Assembly: GCA_028023455.1 (NCBI GenBank)
Contig: JAQFVV010006200.1
Coordinates: 3,977,738-4,041,737, forward strand
DNA length: 64,000 nucleotides
Reading direction: 5' to 3'
From: Epiperipatus broadwayi
Taxonomy: Eukaryota; Onychophora; Udeonychophora; Euonychophora; Peripatidae
Each line of letters starts with the position of its first letter. Position 1 is the stretch's first letter. The notes below the pieces were generated by a model, which saw only the letters and a program-made list of their open reading frames with translations, ran no database searches and was not told where the DNA came from. Positions 24,192 through 34,930 of the stretch are shown piece after piece. Position numbers and translations under genes: made by a program.

Positions 24192-25059
24192 TAACACAAT
24201 AATAAATTTAAAAAATTTAAAAATGTTATTTGGATAATTTATAATATAAAAAAAAACAATTGCTAATAAAAAAATTATTTTACTGTGTTTTTTGTCCAGA
24301 TAATTATTTCTGCTGCACATCATAAAATCAATAATTAAGAAAAATACTTATTCTTTTCATTTGAGGTCATTTTGATTATTTATTGACTAGTTTAGCTTTA
24401 CGTTTTTAATGCTTATATATATATAAACCAAATAAAAATACTCTAGAATAATATTCAATATTACAAAATAAAGAAATATGCCCATTAATAAATAAAAACT
24501 AAAATTACTAATGCAGGTATGCACATTCACACATTTAGAAATTATCCTATATCTTTTAAACTAACTAATTTAACTCCTTCTTTTAAATAGCAATAAACTA
24601 ATTACCTATTTTCAAGTCAGCTAATTTAGTTTAATCTCTCAACTCAACTTTAATAATACTATTTAACAAATGGACTGATTATTATTAAGAACAAATTTAA
24701 ATAAAATACTTTATTCTAATTATGACAACCACAAATCAACTTTCTAACACTAAATTAAATTTAATTAGCATTATGTTTGATTCAGATGCTGAACTAGATA
24801 TACTAAATTGTATTAGAATAATCTGAAGTTCTCTAATATTATTAGCTATATCTTTGGATTTAAATTATTAAAATCAATTTTAATTATAAGCTTAAAATAC
24901 TTTAGCAAAACAATAAAGTAAAATACAATAATATTTATTCATAACAGAAATATTTTAAATAATTTACTATTTAGATTGGCTATGCTTATTTAATCTTAAT
25001 AAATATGATTTACGAAGATAGTTTAATTTGATGAGAATTTCCTCTTATAAAATCTTTAT
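24192..25059. other. Unassigned AT-rich sequence
   Basis: Nothing recognised. Confidence 0.5.
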
Positions 25060-25630
25060 TTATTTATTTATTACATATCCACAATAAATGAAACATTAAC
25101 TTTCTTCGCAATACATATAACAAAACTTGAATATATTCCAAATAACAGTAAACAACTTATAATATAATATAAATAAAAACTCATAGAGAAATAATCATTA
25201 TCAACTCAACTCAAATTTCAAAAATGGAATCATCTGTTACTAATCGGAAATACATATCGATTTAAATATCCCACAATTCCTAACATTCTCTGACTATCTA
25301 TTTATTATCGTATTTTTATACCTATTAATAAAACCTGCATCTTTAATTTTTTTTTTCATTATCTCTTTCTTGACCTAAATTTTTTATCTTTTTTATATCA
25401 AAATCAAATTTAAAATTACAATTCCTATCACTATATATTTGTACATTTTTTAAAACTTTTTTATACAACAATTTATGCTCTTTAATTCTTTTCTCCATAT
25501 TACATCTAGATTCCCCCACATATGATAAGTTACACCCACAAAAAATTCTATAAATTACATTATTCACATTATTTTTTTCTAACCTATCTTTTGAATTATT
25601 AGCCATTCTATTTAAATTACACAATCCCTA
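25060..25630 (-). mobile_element. Penelope-like element, 3' part (5'-truncated copy)
   Basis: Minus-strand copy of the PLE seen in plus at 26.2-27.45 kb. The GIY-YIG coding part and the 3' UTR match (for example GATTCCATTTTTGAAATTTG and ATAGAGAATGTTAGGAATTG-like strings). The RT part is missing; homology stops at about 25630, where a PLE-terminal-repeat-like segment begins. It is divergent (head-to-head) with respect to the right-hand copy. Confidence 0.8.
25343..25624 (-). pseudogene. PLE GIY-YIG endonuclease fragment
   Basis: 93 residues containing NNVIYRIFCGCNLSYVGESR, the GIY...YIG signature (here IY...YVG) followed by the family Arg, then EKRIKEHKLLYK and DFDIKKIKNLGQERDNEKK. This nuclease lies C-terminal to the RT in PLE proteins and cuts target DNA. 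The upstream RT is absent, and the FTES..FYDHDRN segment of the sister copy is deleted around 'YSDRNC'. Confidence 0.85.
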
Positions 25631-25633
25631 AAA

Positions 25634-26210
25634 AGAACAGGCAAAACTCACTATACATATTGCCACACACAGCAAGCTAAAGTAATCAATAGATGCCAGA
25701 AGGCTTGTGCATAAAATCCCCATCTAGTGCCTACTCATCCAATATCTGCAGACTAGTTTCTGGCTTCTGGCCTTCATCAGTGAGGAGCCTTGGATCTGAG
25801 AGCACTGCATCTAGATCTTAGGATCTAATGCAACCCTCCAGCAAACATCTTTTATCTCCATCTAACTACAAAACTATGAGTCTTAAACTGAAAACACCTT
25901 AATGTTTTCAATACAATCCCATTAGCTTATGTAGTCATATGAGTCTGAACCCAGTTAGTACTTATACATTTTGGTGTCTTTGGTTCTTTAATAACCATAG
26001 CCACCACTATTCTATTAGGCAGGATTGGTTTTAAGCCAATAAACATCACATGACCACCTCTTATGCTTGTGTATAACTTGTTAAAACAGGCAAAACTCAC
26101 TATACATATTGCCACACGCAGCAAGCTACATAAGCTAATGGACTTGGATTAAAAACATTAAGGTGTTTTCAGTTTAAGACCCATGGTAAATTTTATAAAA
26201 TGTGTAAAGA
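25634..26210. repeat. PLE terminal-repeat-like block with inverted arms
   Basis: Contains two direct copies of AACAGGCAAAACTCACTATA...CAGCAAGCT (25634-25680 and 26084-26130; a third, decayed, at 10.46 kb) and the hammerhead. It also has inverted arms at about 25855-25937 and 26128-26210 (GAAAACACCTTAATGTTTT against AAACATTAAGGTGTTTTC, plus CTACATAAGCTAATGG). Confidence 0.65.
25735..25798 (-). ncRNA. Type I hammerhead ribozyme of PLE type
   Basis: On the minus strand CTGATGA (25774-25780) is followed by helix II GGC/GCC with a CAGAA loop, GAAA (25757-25760), a one-pair helix III C[TA]G, and GTC ending at 25751, where cleavage is expected. Helix I starts CA/TG next to the core, then an internal loop, then ATCCAA/TTGGAT (25790-25795 with 25738-25743). 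The minimal helix III is the form described for hammerheads in PLE terminal repeats, and it sits 110 nt upstream of a PLE fragment in the same orientation. Confidence 0.82.
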
Positions 26211-26325
26211 ATGGCCAATGGGATTACCAATGATGGCACAATTATGTAGTTTTGTTTTGACTTATTATGAAGAAAAGATTATAAGTAAATTTATATTTAT
26301 GGGAAATATTAAGATATATATGTGA

Positions 26326-26667
26326 TATGTGGATGATGTTTTTGTATGTGCTTCTTCAGAAATGATTGATAAAATTTTTGATGAATATAATAAATTAAAA
26401 GGTCTTAAATGGACTATGGAGAAAGAATATAATAATAGAATTAAATATTTAGATTTGATGATTTCAAGGAACAATAATAAGATTGACCATAAATTGTTTA
26501 TTAAACTGATTGAAACAAGAGGATATATTTCATATTTATCTAAAGAGCCACATAATTTAAAATGGCTTGTTTTAGGTCTTTTTTATATAGAAAAAATATA
26601 TTGTGTAAATATTCATGTGATAAAAAGAAAAATATTAAAAATTATGTGGGTGAATTATTGGTTATAA
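26326..26667 (+). pseudogene. PLE reverse transcriptase, palm/thumb fragment
   Basis: Begins at the catalytic motif YVDDVFVCASS (YVDD at 26326-26337), preceded immediately by a stop codon where the family has a sense codon. It then reads EYNNRIKYLDLMISRNNNKI (the LD block after the palm) and RGYISYLSKEP. The upstream MCKEWPMGLPMMAQLCSFVL-like reading is out of frame. Confidence 0.8.
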
Positions 26668-26894
26668 TATAAGAGAAATTTATCAGGTGATTTGTCAATT
26701 TAATAAAAAAGTTAATAGAAATGTTAGTGATGAAGAAATTGAAAGTAAGAAGTGGATTTCTTTGCCTTTTTATACAAATAATCAAGTAAAATTTATAAAA
26801 AAGTTTAGAATAGAATATATAATGTTTCTTTTTATGGATTGGGTAATTTAAATAAAATAGTTAATAATTCAAAAGATAAGTAAGAAAAAATAAT

Positions 26895-27227
26895 GTGAGT
26901 AATGTAATTTATAGAATTTTTTGTGGGTGTACCTTATCATATGTGGGGGAATCTAGATGTAATATGGAGAAAAGAATTAAAGAGCATAAATTGTTGTATA
27001 AAAGAGTTTTAAAAAATGTACATATATATATATATTGTGATAGTAATAATGAAGTGAAGTTATTTACTGAATCTGTTTTTTATGATCATGATAGGAATTG
27101 TAATTTTAAATTTGATTTTGATATTAAAAAGATAAAAATTTTAGATCAAGAAAGAGATAATGAAAAAAGAAAAATTAAAGATGCAGTTTTTATTAATAGG
27201 TATGAAAATACGATAATAAATAGATAG
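26895..27227 (+). pseudogene. PLE GIY-YIG endonuclease fragment
   Basis: 110 residues: NVIYRIFCGCTLSYVGESR, EKRIKEHKLLYKRVLKN, FTESVFYDHDRNCNFKFDFD, DQERDNEKRKIKDAVFINRY. The Arg after YVGES and the Glu/Lys-rich 'RKIKDAVFI' helix match GIY-YIG domains of PLEs. No start of its own; Met at 26895 is incidental. Confidence 0.85.
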
Positions 27228-27450
27228 TCAGCAAATGTTAGGAGTTGTGGGATATTTAAATCGACACGTGTTTCCGGTTGGTAATAGATGATTCCATTTT
27301 TGAAATTTGAGTTGATAATGATTATGGATATAATTGAAAATGTTTCTCTATGAGTTTTTACTTATATTACATTATAAATTGTTTACTGTTATTTGGAATA
27401 TATTCAAGTTTCGTTATTATATTATTAATATCAGTGGACATTTTATTTTG

Positions 27451-27824
27451 TTTTTATATATATATATATATCAATGGATTTCCATTCTTGCTATTAAAAG
27501 GTGAGAAGGTTGCCTTGACAGCAGTTAGAAATATTGATTACTATCTTTACTGTGAATGTTTAGGTGGTTACTGGTTGGTATCTAATTATATATCAATTTG
27601 AATTGTCAATGTCACTTTTACCATATATTTAGATAATATTGCTATTATACTACTTTACATCAACAATTAATAATCAGATAAATGGTAAGATCATTAGCAA
27701 AATGATATTTGGAAAGACTGAACCATCTGAATGATTTGGATAAATTATAATGTATCTTGCTGGGTTGTTTGAATAAGTAGGTTTAAGTAATACCTGATTT
27801 AAAAATTGTATATGTTATAATTTT
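27451..27824. other. Unassigned sequence
   Basis: An open frame at 27350-27601 is not recognised. 'GGTTGCCTTGACAGCAGTTA' at 27508 resembles 'GGCTGTCTTGACAACAAGTT' at 58.75 kb, near the other PLE, perhaps a shared terminal piece. Confidence 0.35.
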
Positions 27825-28620
27825 AAAAGCCAATGAAAATCTTTTAATGCTGTTTTTATAAAATTTAATTAACTATCTCATATAATATTATCATTCAACT
27901 GCATTAGCAGAAAAAATTGATATCACTTTGGTTGTCTTTTTTTTTTAAATTTTTATTAATATGGAAAATATGATTAGTGAAATTTATAAATTTCAATATT
28001 AATTCACAAAAATATTATTATGGTTTTAGTTAATTTGGCCTAAAGTAATTCTCATAAGATAGAATCTCAAAATAAATTATATTAAAGACTATGAATTTCC
28101 ATTTTATTATGTGCGTGTGTGTGTGTATATATATATTATTATTATTATTAAATCACATTATTAATATATAATAATTTTAGGGGCTAATGAAACGCTTCTA
28201 GAAATGTTTTTATTAAATTAATTAACTATCTCACATTACATTTTCATCAAACTATCTTAGTAGATACCATTTCCAATCAGTTTTTAAATTTTTATTAAGA
28301 TGCAAGTAAAGACAATGGTCTTAGTGAGATGCAATATTAATTCATGGAGATATTATTAATCAGCTTGAATGCTTTAATATTTTTGTGAAGTTCCAATTAG
28401 TATTATTTAAAATAGATATTTTAAATATGTAATAAATTCAATGAAAATCTCCTGGCATCTTAAATTAATATTGAATCTTGTTAATATCATTTTAATAAGA
28501 AATTGAAAAGCAATCAAAGTCCATATCATTTTTGTCTGCTAGATCAATTGGAAAATGACATAAAGCAAATAATTAACTTTAATAAAAATGCTAGAAGATT
28601 TTCATCCAATAAAATTTTCA
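27825..28620. repeat. Local repeat cluster: two direct and one inverted copy
   Basis: Units at about 27825-28010 (+), 28185-28345 (+) and 28440-28620 (-) share the order TTAATTAACTATCTCA, CATTAGCAGA/TCTTAGTAGAT, AAATTTTTATTAA and AATATTAATTCA. About 70-75% alike by eye. Identity unknown. Confidence 0.55.
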
Positions 28621-29238
28621 GTCTTTCCCACGTAATTTCTTGCTACTACTAAAACATAAGCTTCAGCTGGATTCCACCTATTTTCATTTGGGTAAAATGG
28701 TTTCATTGTCCATATAATGACAGATGGGTTATAGTTGAAATATTGGTGTTTATTAAGCAATCACATGCATGGATAAACAAAAGTTTTATTCACATGTTTG
28801 CGCATGTGTTTGTATCAAAATAATTTTTTTTTTATTGTAAAAAAATATGAATAAAAGATTATGGCTTTTCTGTGCATATGATCATATTTTTATTATTGTA
28901 GCATCTACATTTTGATGGCACCTGTAAAATTGGGTAATATGGTGATTCATTAGCTGCTGTTTGCCAGAGACACTTGTAATGAAATTCAGACTGCATATCA
29001 TTTATAACGTGGTTTAACAATTAATTATTTAATCCAATTTAAAATTTAAAGGCAATCAGATTTTAAAAAAATTGGCATGCAATTTTTTTTTTTTTTTTTT
29101 ATAAAGATGATAATAAAACTTTTCCATATGGATGAAACCTATGCTGTTTATCACATTTATTAATACAATTAGCTCCTTTTAAATTCAATGGCCTTTTTCA
29201 TAGTTGTTTGGTAATTTGTTACATTTGGATTAAATTTT
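28621..29238. other. Unassigned AT-rich sequence
   Basis: A T16 run at about 29085-29100; nothing else recognised. Confidence 0.5.
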
Positions 29239-29345
29239 GGTAGGTCCAGGTTCGATTCCCACGCTAGTATTGTCACTGCTCAGGCCAACAACACCTGAAG
29301 AAGAGGGGAGAATAATATCTTTTGAAATATTGTGTATATACTAAC
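29239..29345 (+). mobile_element. SINE fragment with box B
   Basis: TAGGTCCAGGTTCGATTCCC gives a perfect box B (GGTTCGATTCC, 29249-29259) in a T-arm context. A unique body CAACAACACCTGAAGAAGAG and an AT-rich end follow. The box A half is missing, so it is a 5'-truncated tRNA-derived SINE of a family not otherwise seen here. Confidence 0.55.
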
Positions 29346-30753
29346 CTGCTTGATGTGCTATTACTAACAACTGAATGTATTTGGAATATTTAAATAAAGT
29401 TAATTTTTTCTAAAGACATTCAATATTCATATTAGATAATGGAAATAGTCCAATATAAATACAATGGTGATAATTCTTGTATCACTACATGCTTATCTTT
29501 TCTAGCAGTAATTAGTCATACCAACATGGGAATTTCTGCAGAGTTTGCTAGAGACCTCATAAGGAATTAATTAAATTCATGAATATTTGTATATTATTTT
29601 TTGGTGGGATTGATGATGAAATTGTTTTAATAATATGATGTTTTAAAGCATATTGAATTCATAAACAAAAGTCTTAAATATAGATATCTGGTTTTAATTG
29701 CAAAAATAAAGAGACATCTACAGTTCAGATTTATATAAAATAAATAACTGATAAAATCAGATAACTTAAAATATTACTATATTAATCAAGTTTACGACCA
29801 AACAAAAAAGTAACATCATCTTACTAAAACTGAAAGATCTAAATTTATCTTGTAGCACTTGCCATCTATGCAATTTCTTGCAAGGTTTATAAGCATGCAT
29901 GGTCACTTATAATTGACACATTGGTGCTGAAAGAAATGGATATATTATCATAGCAAAATTATAATGGCCATCAGCTGCACACTATTTACATATACTGAAT
30001 ACTGACCATGATATAAATTTTTCTAAAAATAAAATATTATTCATATAACAATATCACATGATTGTTCAATGATTATTCAAGCTAGATCGCTCTGTATAAG
30101 ATCAGAACTTTGCTTGAAATCTTATTCAGATGTCACGTGACCTACCAAAGAACAATCAGCGATATTATAGAAATTCAAACGATCTGTCCACATGAATAAA
30201 TATAATAAAACAGCAAATCTCTTCTTATGAATCTATATACACACATATATATATATATATAACTTGTAAAATAAAACATATATTAATTATCTACACTCTG
30301 CCCCTTTAATTTGTTATTTTAAAACTTTGGATTGGATAAAATAATTAACAACTAACTATGTAATAGTTGACTTGCAATATGTTTTCTACCAATAGCAATC
30401 ACTGAACCATCCATGCCATCCAGATGATAACAGATGAGAAGTAGCCAAAATTCAGAGATATAATGATAAAAAGTATCCAAAAACAGAGGAATAAATATTG
30501 CATTTACACATTCATATACATGTACTGCATACACATTCCAATCATGCTAATGAATTATATGCTGCTACATCTATATAGATGTGCACTTGTAAAATGCACT
30601 ACAGTAATTTTAAATAATTTTATGAGAATTTCAAATGAGCAGATCAGATCAAAGTAAAACATAATTCAATTTTTCTGTTAGATACACAATAAAGATAATG
30701 TATTTTTAATTTTTTTTTTAAAATAGAGCTAATTGAAGAATGTAACAGTTAAT
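29346..30753. other. Unassigned AT-rich sequence
   Basis: Short open frames (30352-30534, 30463-30657) overlap on opposite strands without any domain. Nothing supported. Confidence 0.5.
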
Positions 30754-30881
30754 AAAATAGCCATCACTTCGTTAAGAGTTGTTGGCCTAGTGGTTAGCAT
30801 AGCTGCCTTCCAAGCAGCTTGGCCGGGTTCGCTTTTCGGTCAACGCATTTGACATATGAAAAAAAAAATAGCCATCACTTC
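30754..30881 (+). mobile_element. tRNA-Gly(TCC)-derived SINE with perfect 17-bp target duplication
   Basis: The tRNA-like part, 30776-30847, has GGCCTAGTGG (box A), an anticodon arm GCTGC CTTCCAA GCAGC with TCC, and GGGTTCGCTTTTC (box B). It is followed by ATTTGACATATGA and an A-run. AAAATAGCCATCACTTC flanks it on both sides (30754-30770 and 30865-30881), proving insertion by target-primed retroposition. The T-loop has C where tRNAs have A58, as in the two sister copies. Confidence 0.9.
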
Positions 30882-31330
30882 CAATAATATGATTATATTG
30901 GCAAATTTAGGAACATTTTTAAAAATAGCTAAAACAAATATTTTTAGGAGATTTATAAAATCTTTGATAAACGGTTAAATATAATTTAGTACTCAAGGCA
31001 TTTCTTTCATTGAAATAAATAAGATGGTGTGAACGTTTTTTGATTGGCAATTATTTTTATTGAAAGTAAACCTTGATTATTTTTATTTATTATATACTTT
31101 TTCTAATTAATTTCAAACATAAAAGCAATTATAAACCTTTTTTGTCTTAGGGTTATTTATACAACAAATTTGTGTATAATGTTGGTATATAATAGATTAA
31201 TAATCTTTATATTGCATGAAATAACTTATGCCATTAGACTAAACTAATATCAATAGTCATTAATTAAATGCAATATTTAAATTGTACTTCTATTTATAAT
31301 GTGAATATAAGAACAGCAAAAAATACTTTC
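30882..31330. other. Unassigned AT-rich sequence
   Basis: Nothing recognised. Confidence 0.5.
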
Positions 31331-31390
31331 AAAAATTTTGTTGAATAGGTTTGTTTCCATTTATAGATGAATTATTACTAGAAATTCAAT

Positions 31391-31618
31391 GTGGTTTTAG
31401 AGAGACAAAAAGCACTAGAGACATGGTTTTTATTGTCAGGTATTCACAAAAAAAGTGTTGGGAACAAAAGAGTGAATTATATATTTGATTCAATTAATCA
31501 AACAGGGCTACGACACTGTTTGAAATTAATTGATTGTCCACCAAAATTAATTCATATTATACAATTTCTGCATGATAAAATGAGTACTAAAATTAAAGAT
31601 GGAAAATCACGGATTTGA
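31391..31618 (+). pseudogene. Non-LTR reverse transcriptase fragment
   Basis: 75 residues with FDSINQTGLRHCLKLIDCPP (catalytic Asp block) and IIQFLHDKMSTKIKDG. It is cut at 31618 by a stop just before the inserted PLE-like segment. Confidence 0.7.
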
Positions 31619-31649
31619 AATAAAAGCTGTTGTTAAGAAAGTATGTAAA

Positions 31650-32335
31650 CTTCTTCTTCTTCTTTTTTCTTTTCAAATGTATTATCAAGTTTTTATAAAG
31701 TCAAAAAACTACGGAGAGACTTTCTTTTCAAAATTTTTTATTGATATACAATATATAACTTCACTAATAAATATAAATATAAATAGCCAACGTTTCGTCC
31801 ATTTTTTCAAATAATGATATGGACTTTATCAAGGTTCTATAAAACAGAGAAAAAATATACAATAAATAAGAAAACTAGAAAATAAAACAAAACAAATAAA
31901 AACAAATAAAAAATAATAATAACAAAATAAAATACCTATAAACCAAAAAATGGAAATTGTATAACACAAACAATTTCTCTACATTTCCTTATAAAGTGAA
32001 AAGTTTTTATACTAAAAGGAAAAAATATCTATACAAAAATAGTCAATTTTTTGCACAAATATATAAGTTATTTTAACATCTTATTTAAAATAGGATTTAA
32101 TTGTTCTATATAAATACTCTCTTTGTTAAATCTTTCAAAGTAATTACCAATACATTCCAAAGGTCGAATTTCATAGTCTTTATGTCCTGTTTCCAATTTA
32201 TGACAAAAGATAGCAGATTTCTTATCAATTATATGCTGATATAGTCTGGTACTTGTTCCAACATTGTTTTCAATTTTTATGACAGTATCTTTGGAATTGT
32301 TTATAGATGTATTAATCATACATGGTTAAAGATAC
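31650..32335 (-). mobile_element. PLE-like fragment inserted in the non-LTR remnant
   Basis: The minus strand carries a GIY-YIG C-terminal-like peptide (32068-32319) and, 3' of it, A-rich sequence and a GGACGAAACGTTGGC string typical of PLE/related terminal repeats (31783-31799). A degenerate hammerhead-like layout surrounds that string. Confidence 0.55.
32068..32319 (-). pseudogene. PLE GIY-YIG C-terminal fragment
   Basis: 83 residues: KKSAIFCHKLETGHKDYEIR then NKESIYIEQLNPILNKML. This has the layout of the end of a PLE nuclease: His before a 'tGH.dyei' strand, then a Glu-containing helix 'KESIYI' and a terminal 'LN'. Too short for certainty. Confidence 0.5.
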
Positions 32336-33150
32336 ATACAAGTTTGATGGTAGAATTTTTAATTTGAATCGATTAAAAGCGAAAACAAGAACTTTATCTT
32401 CTTGGATCCTGGTTTACAATATTCTGATGATTGTGATATTTATGACAGTTCAAAAAAAAAAAAAACAATTTATGAAATATATTTAATGTTTTGAATGCAA
32501 CTTATAAAGATTTTGGTTTATTAATTAATATTCAAAAAACTCAAGTTCTTTATCAGTCATGGATGAAAGAAAAAATTGTCAGACTTTTAGCATGGATGGT
32601 CATCAATTTGAGAATGTAAATCATTTAAATACCTTGGTAGTTTTACAAGTAGAAAGATGGACTTAAATGTTGAGATCTAATGTAGACTCTAATGTGCTGC
32701 ACTTTTAATAAAATAAAAGCATTTCATCACAGGAAATAACTATTACAACTAAGTTAGCTGCATATAAAACTGTTGTTTTATTTAACTTCAACACCCTATT
32801 GCTGTAACGGTGCAATAAAGAGGCATTAAAAAGTTTCTTTTAAGAATGTTCTATAACATTTTAAAAATATAGTGGCAAGATGTAAAACCAATCAATATTT
32901 TCTTCCGCTTGCTGGATGATACTGTTGAGTTTATTACTATAAAAATCACATGTGCATTGGATTGGATATATAAAATGAATAAGCAGTGGAAGACATTTAA
33001 AAAGATTTTTATAATAAATTTGAGCTTGGATTTTATAGAAGAGATAAATCCTTTTTATGTTATGAGGTTTATCTCAAAGGCATTCTAAAGAAGTGCAGTG
33101 TCAATTTGTTTCTATTGGGAGAATGTGACCAAGAATACAATACATTGGGG

Positions 33151-33923
33151 AATACAATTCAACATGGTGTTGAAATGTTTCAGAAAGAAAAGTTTTCTGT
33201 TGAGAAAATTAAAAAATAACATTGTAAAATATCAAATAAATGAGAAAATGGACCAATATTGTGTATATGTGGACATATTTGTAATTCACAAATTAGTTTG
33301 TATAACCATCAGAAAACTCATTTCATGAAAACTTTTCTCTCCCTCTTTTCCTTTCTTAGTGTTGGCATGGCCATAACTCATTTATGAGTGACTGTTTATT
33401 GTTATTATTATTGTTTGGAAAAAAATTCTGGCAGGATGCAGCTTATTAAATCGGATCTATCTCAACTAAGAAAAAAAAAGAATTTATAGTGATAATCATA
33501 TGATAATCAATTAAAGTCCAAAAACTGTCTTTCATTGCATAGGATAAAAAGATGCATTTTGTACAGGTGAATAATTAAAGTTATGTAATGTTCAGGAAAT
33601 GAAGTTTTAATTCAAGAATCTTTACCTTCTGAATCCATCCTCTCTATTTATATTAAACATACATAACAAAAGATTTGTCACCATGTGACATTTAAGGTTT
33701 AGAAATCACAGGTTATAAGTTTACTCTAGAAGTCTTTAAGTCTTTGATCTATTATCATTATGCTTATGTACATAGGATTTTCATGCAAATAATTATGCAT
33801 AAATTATTGGCCATAAAAATGGCAATTTTAGTTTTGCTCCACTACTAGGTCCTTTATTATTATGCTAAAAACATACAAGGCTTTTATAAAAAATAGTATA
33901 CATAAATTAATGATAATATAGTC
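33151..33923. other. Unassigned sequence
   Basis: Nothing recognised. Confidence 0.5.
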
Positions 33924-34037
33924 CTGTGGGGATTAGTGCACTGATGGTAGACTCTGGAGTGTAGAGGGAATCGATTCCAGTTCTTGCACTTCTACGGTCG
34001 AACTATTTATTAATTCCCGAGCAATAAAGCCATTTGA
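33924..34037 (+). mobile_element. tRNA-Pro-like SINE, plus-strand copy
   Basis: GTCCTGTGGGGATTAGTGCA head, GAGGGAATCGATTCCAG T-arm, and the cleanest family tail: TTAATTCCCGAGCAATAAAG then CCATTTG. The only clear plus-strand member. Confidence 0.65.
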
Positions 34038-34826
34038 TTTATTTTTTAATGATTATGCAATTATTGTTGGTTTATAATTATTGAATTTTAGATATGATAG
34101 TTTGAATTTTGCACTAGGGATCATTAGCACGAGTCCTTTATTCTTATGCTAAACAAATGGGGGTTTCCTACAAGAAAGTATTCTAAATTATTAGTAATAA
34201 TATAATTATGAAATTATTGTTTGTCTTTAAAATTGTTTTATTAATAAACAAACACATCTACACACCAAATTGTATAAACAGCATTCTCATATAACAGTTT
34301 TAAATATTTATGGTTATATATATAATAAAAACGTTAAAAGTCACTCTTTCACACATATAAATTTAAACAGAAAACCACAATGCAACTATTTCTCTATAAA
34401 TAAATTATATATATAAAACCAAGATATTATATATAATTTTGCGTATAAATGCTCGGTCCTTTTAGAGCAGAAGATTAAGCGGAAGTTTCTGAAAAATAAA
34501 AAGTCAGTCCAGCCAATTGAATGGAAATGTTTCTTATAAACTTTGGTACAGTGGTGGAGTCACAGAGTCAAGAGTTAAAAGATTTATGGTTTGGATATCA
34601 ACTTTGTTACTTCTAGAGCTCGAATTTCTTACAGTTCTGATTTAGTTTGCGCTCATGGTCATTTTGAAATCTAAAGACCAGCCAAAATCACAGCTGAAAT
34701 ATCCAACCGATAAATAATTTAAATATTGAATAAAAGTATTTAAAATTAATTTTTAGAAATGATAAGCTAGTAAAATAATATGCTTTAGTTCATTTGGGCA
34801 TATAGTGTAATCTTTTAGTATTTGGA
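34038..34826. other. Unassigned AT-rich sequence
   Basis: No family recognised. Sequence around 34490-34740 resembles the inverse of 35030-35160 ('ATTTTGAAATCTAAAGACCA' against 'TTTTTAGATTTCAAAATAGC', and CATATCCAAC-like strings). This forms a loose inverted pair around the tRNA-Gly SINE. Confidence 0.4.
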
Positions 34827-34830
34827 TGGG

Positions 34831-34930
34831 TTTTTTTTTTTTTTTCATATGTCAAAGCGTTGACCGGGAAGCGAACCCGGGCCAGCTGCTAGGAAGGCAG
34901 CTATGCTAACCGCTAGGCCACCAATGCAAC
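34831..34930 (-). mobile_element. tRNA-Gly(TCC)-derived SINE
   Basis: Minus-strand copy: tRNA-like part, then TTTGACATATGA, then an A15 tail (T-run at 34831-34845 on the plus strand). Same T-loop C58 variant and GGCCTAG box A as the copies at 30.8 and 44.4 kb. No clean target-site duplication. Confidence 0.85.
34857..34927 (-). tRNA. tRNA-Gly(TCC)-like sequence (SINE head, probably not a functional tRNA)
   Basis: It folds as a cloverleaf: acceptor GCATTGG against TCAACGC with one A·C mismatch, anticodon stem GCTGC/GCAGC with TCC in the loop, and a perfect T stem CCGGG/CCCGG. A scanner may report it as tRNA-Gly. I read it as a SINE head because the same tail and the same A58-to-C change occur in all three copies. 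Confidence 0.6.

Larger units (their letters stand above)
26200..27450 (+). mobile_element. Penelope-like element, RT C-terminus to 3' UTR, decayed
   Basis: Plus-strand copy, 5'-truncated, carrying the palm YVDD, thumb, GIY-YIG and a 3' UTR shared with 25.06-25.34 kb. Stops and frameshifts separate RT and nuclease parts (for example a TGA directly before YVDD at 26323). Confidence 0.85.
31330..33150 (+). mobile_element. Decayed non-LTR retrotransposon of a second family, interrupted
   Basis: RT remnants in order on the plus strand: CGF.ETKSTRDMVFIV (around 31390-31440), FDSINQTGLRHCLKLIDCPPKLIHIIQFLHD (31480-31575), a degenerate ADD motif with DDCDIYDS (about 32415-32445), FKYLGSFTSRKMDLNVEI (about 32620-32675) and a C-terminal HWIGYI block (about 32955-32970). 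Many stops and frameshifts. A segment at about 31650-32330 with PLE-like sequence is inserted in the middle. The family differs from the RTE copies but is the common invertebrate 'endonuclease-reverse transcriptase' type. Confidence 0.75.
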
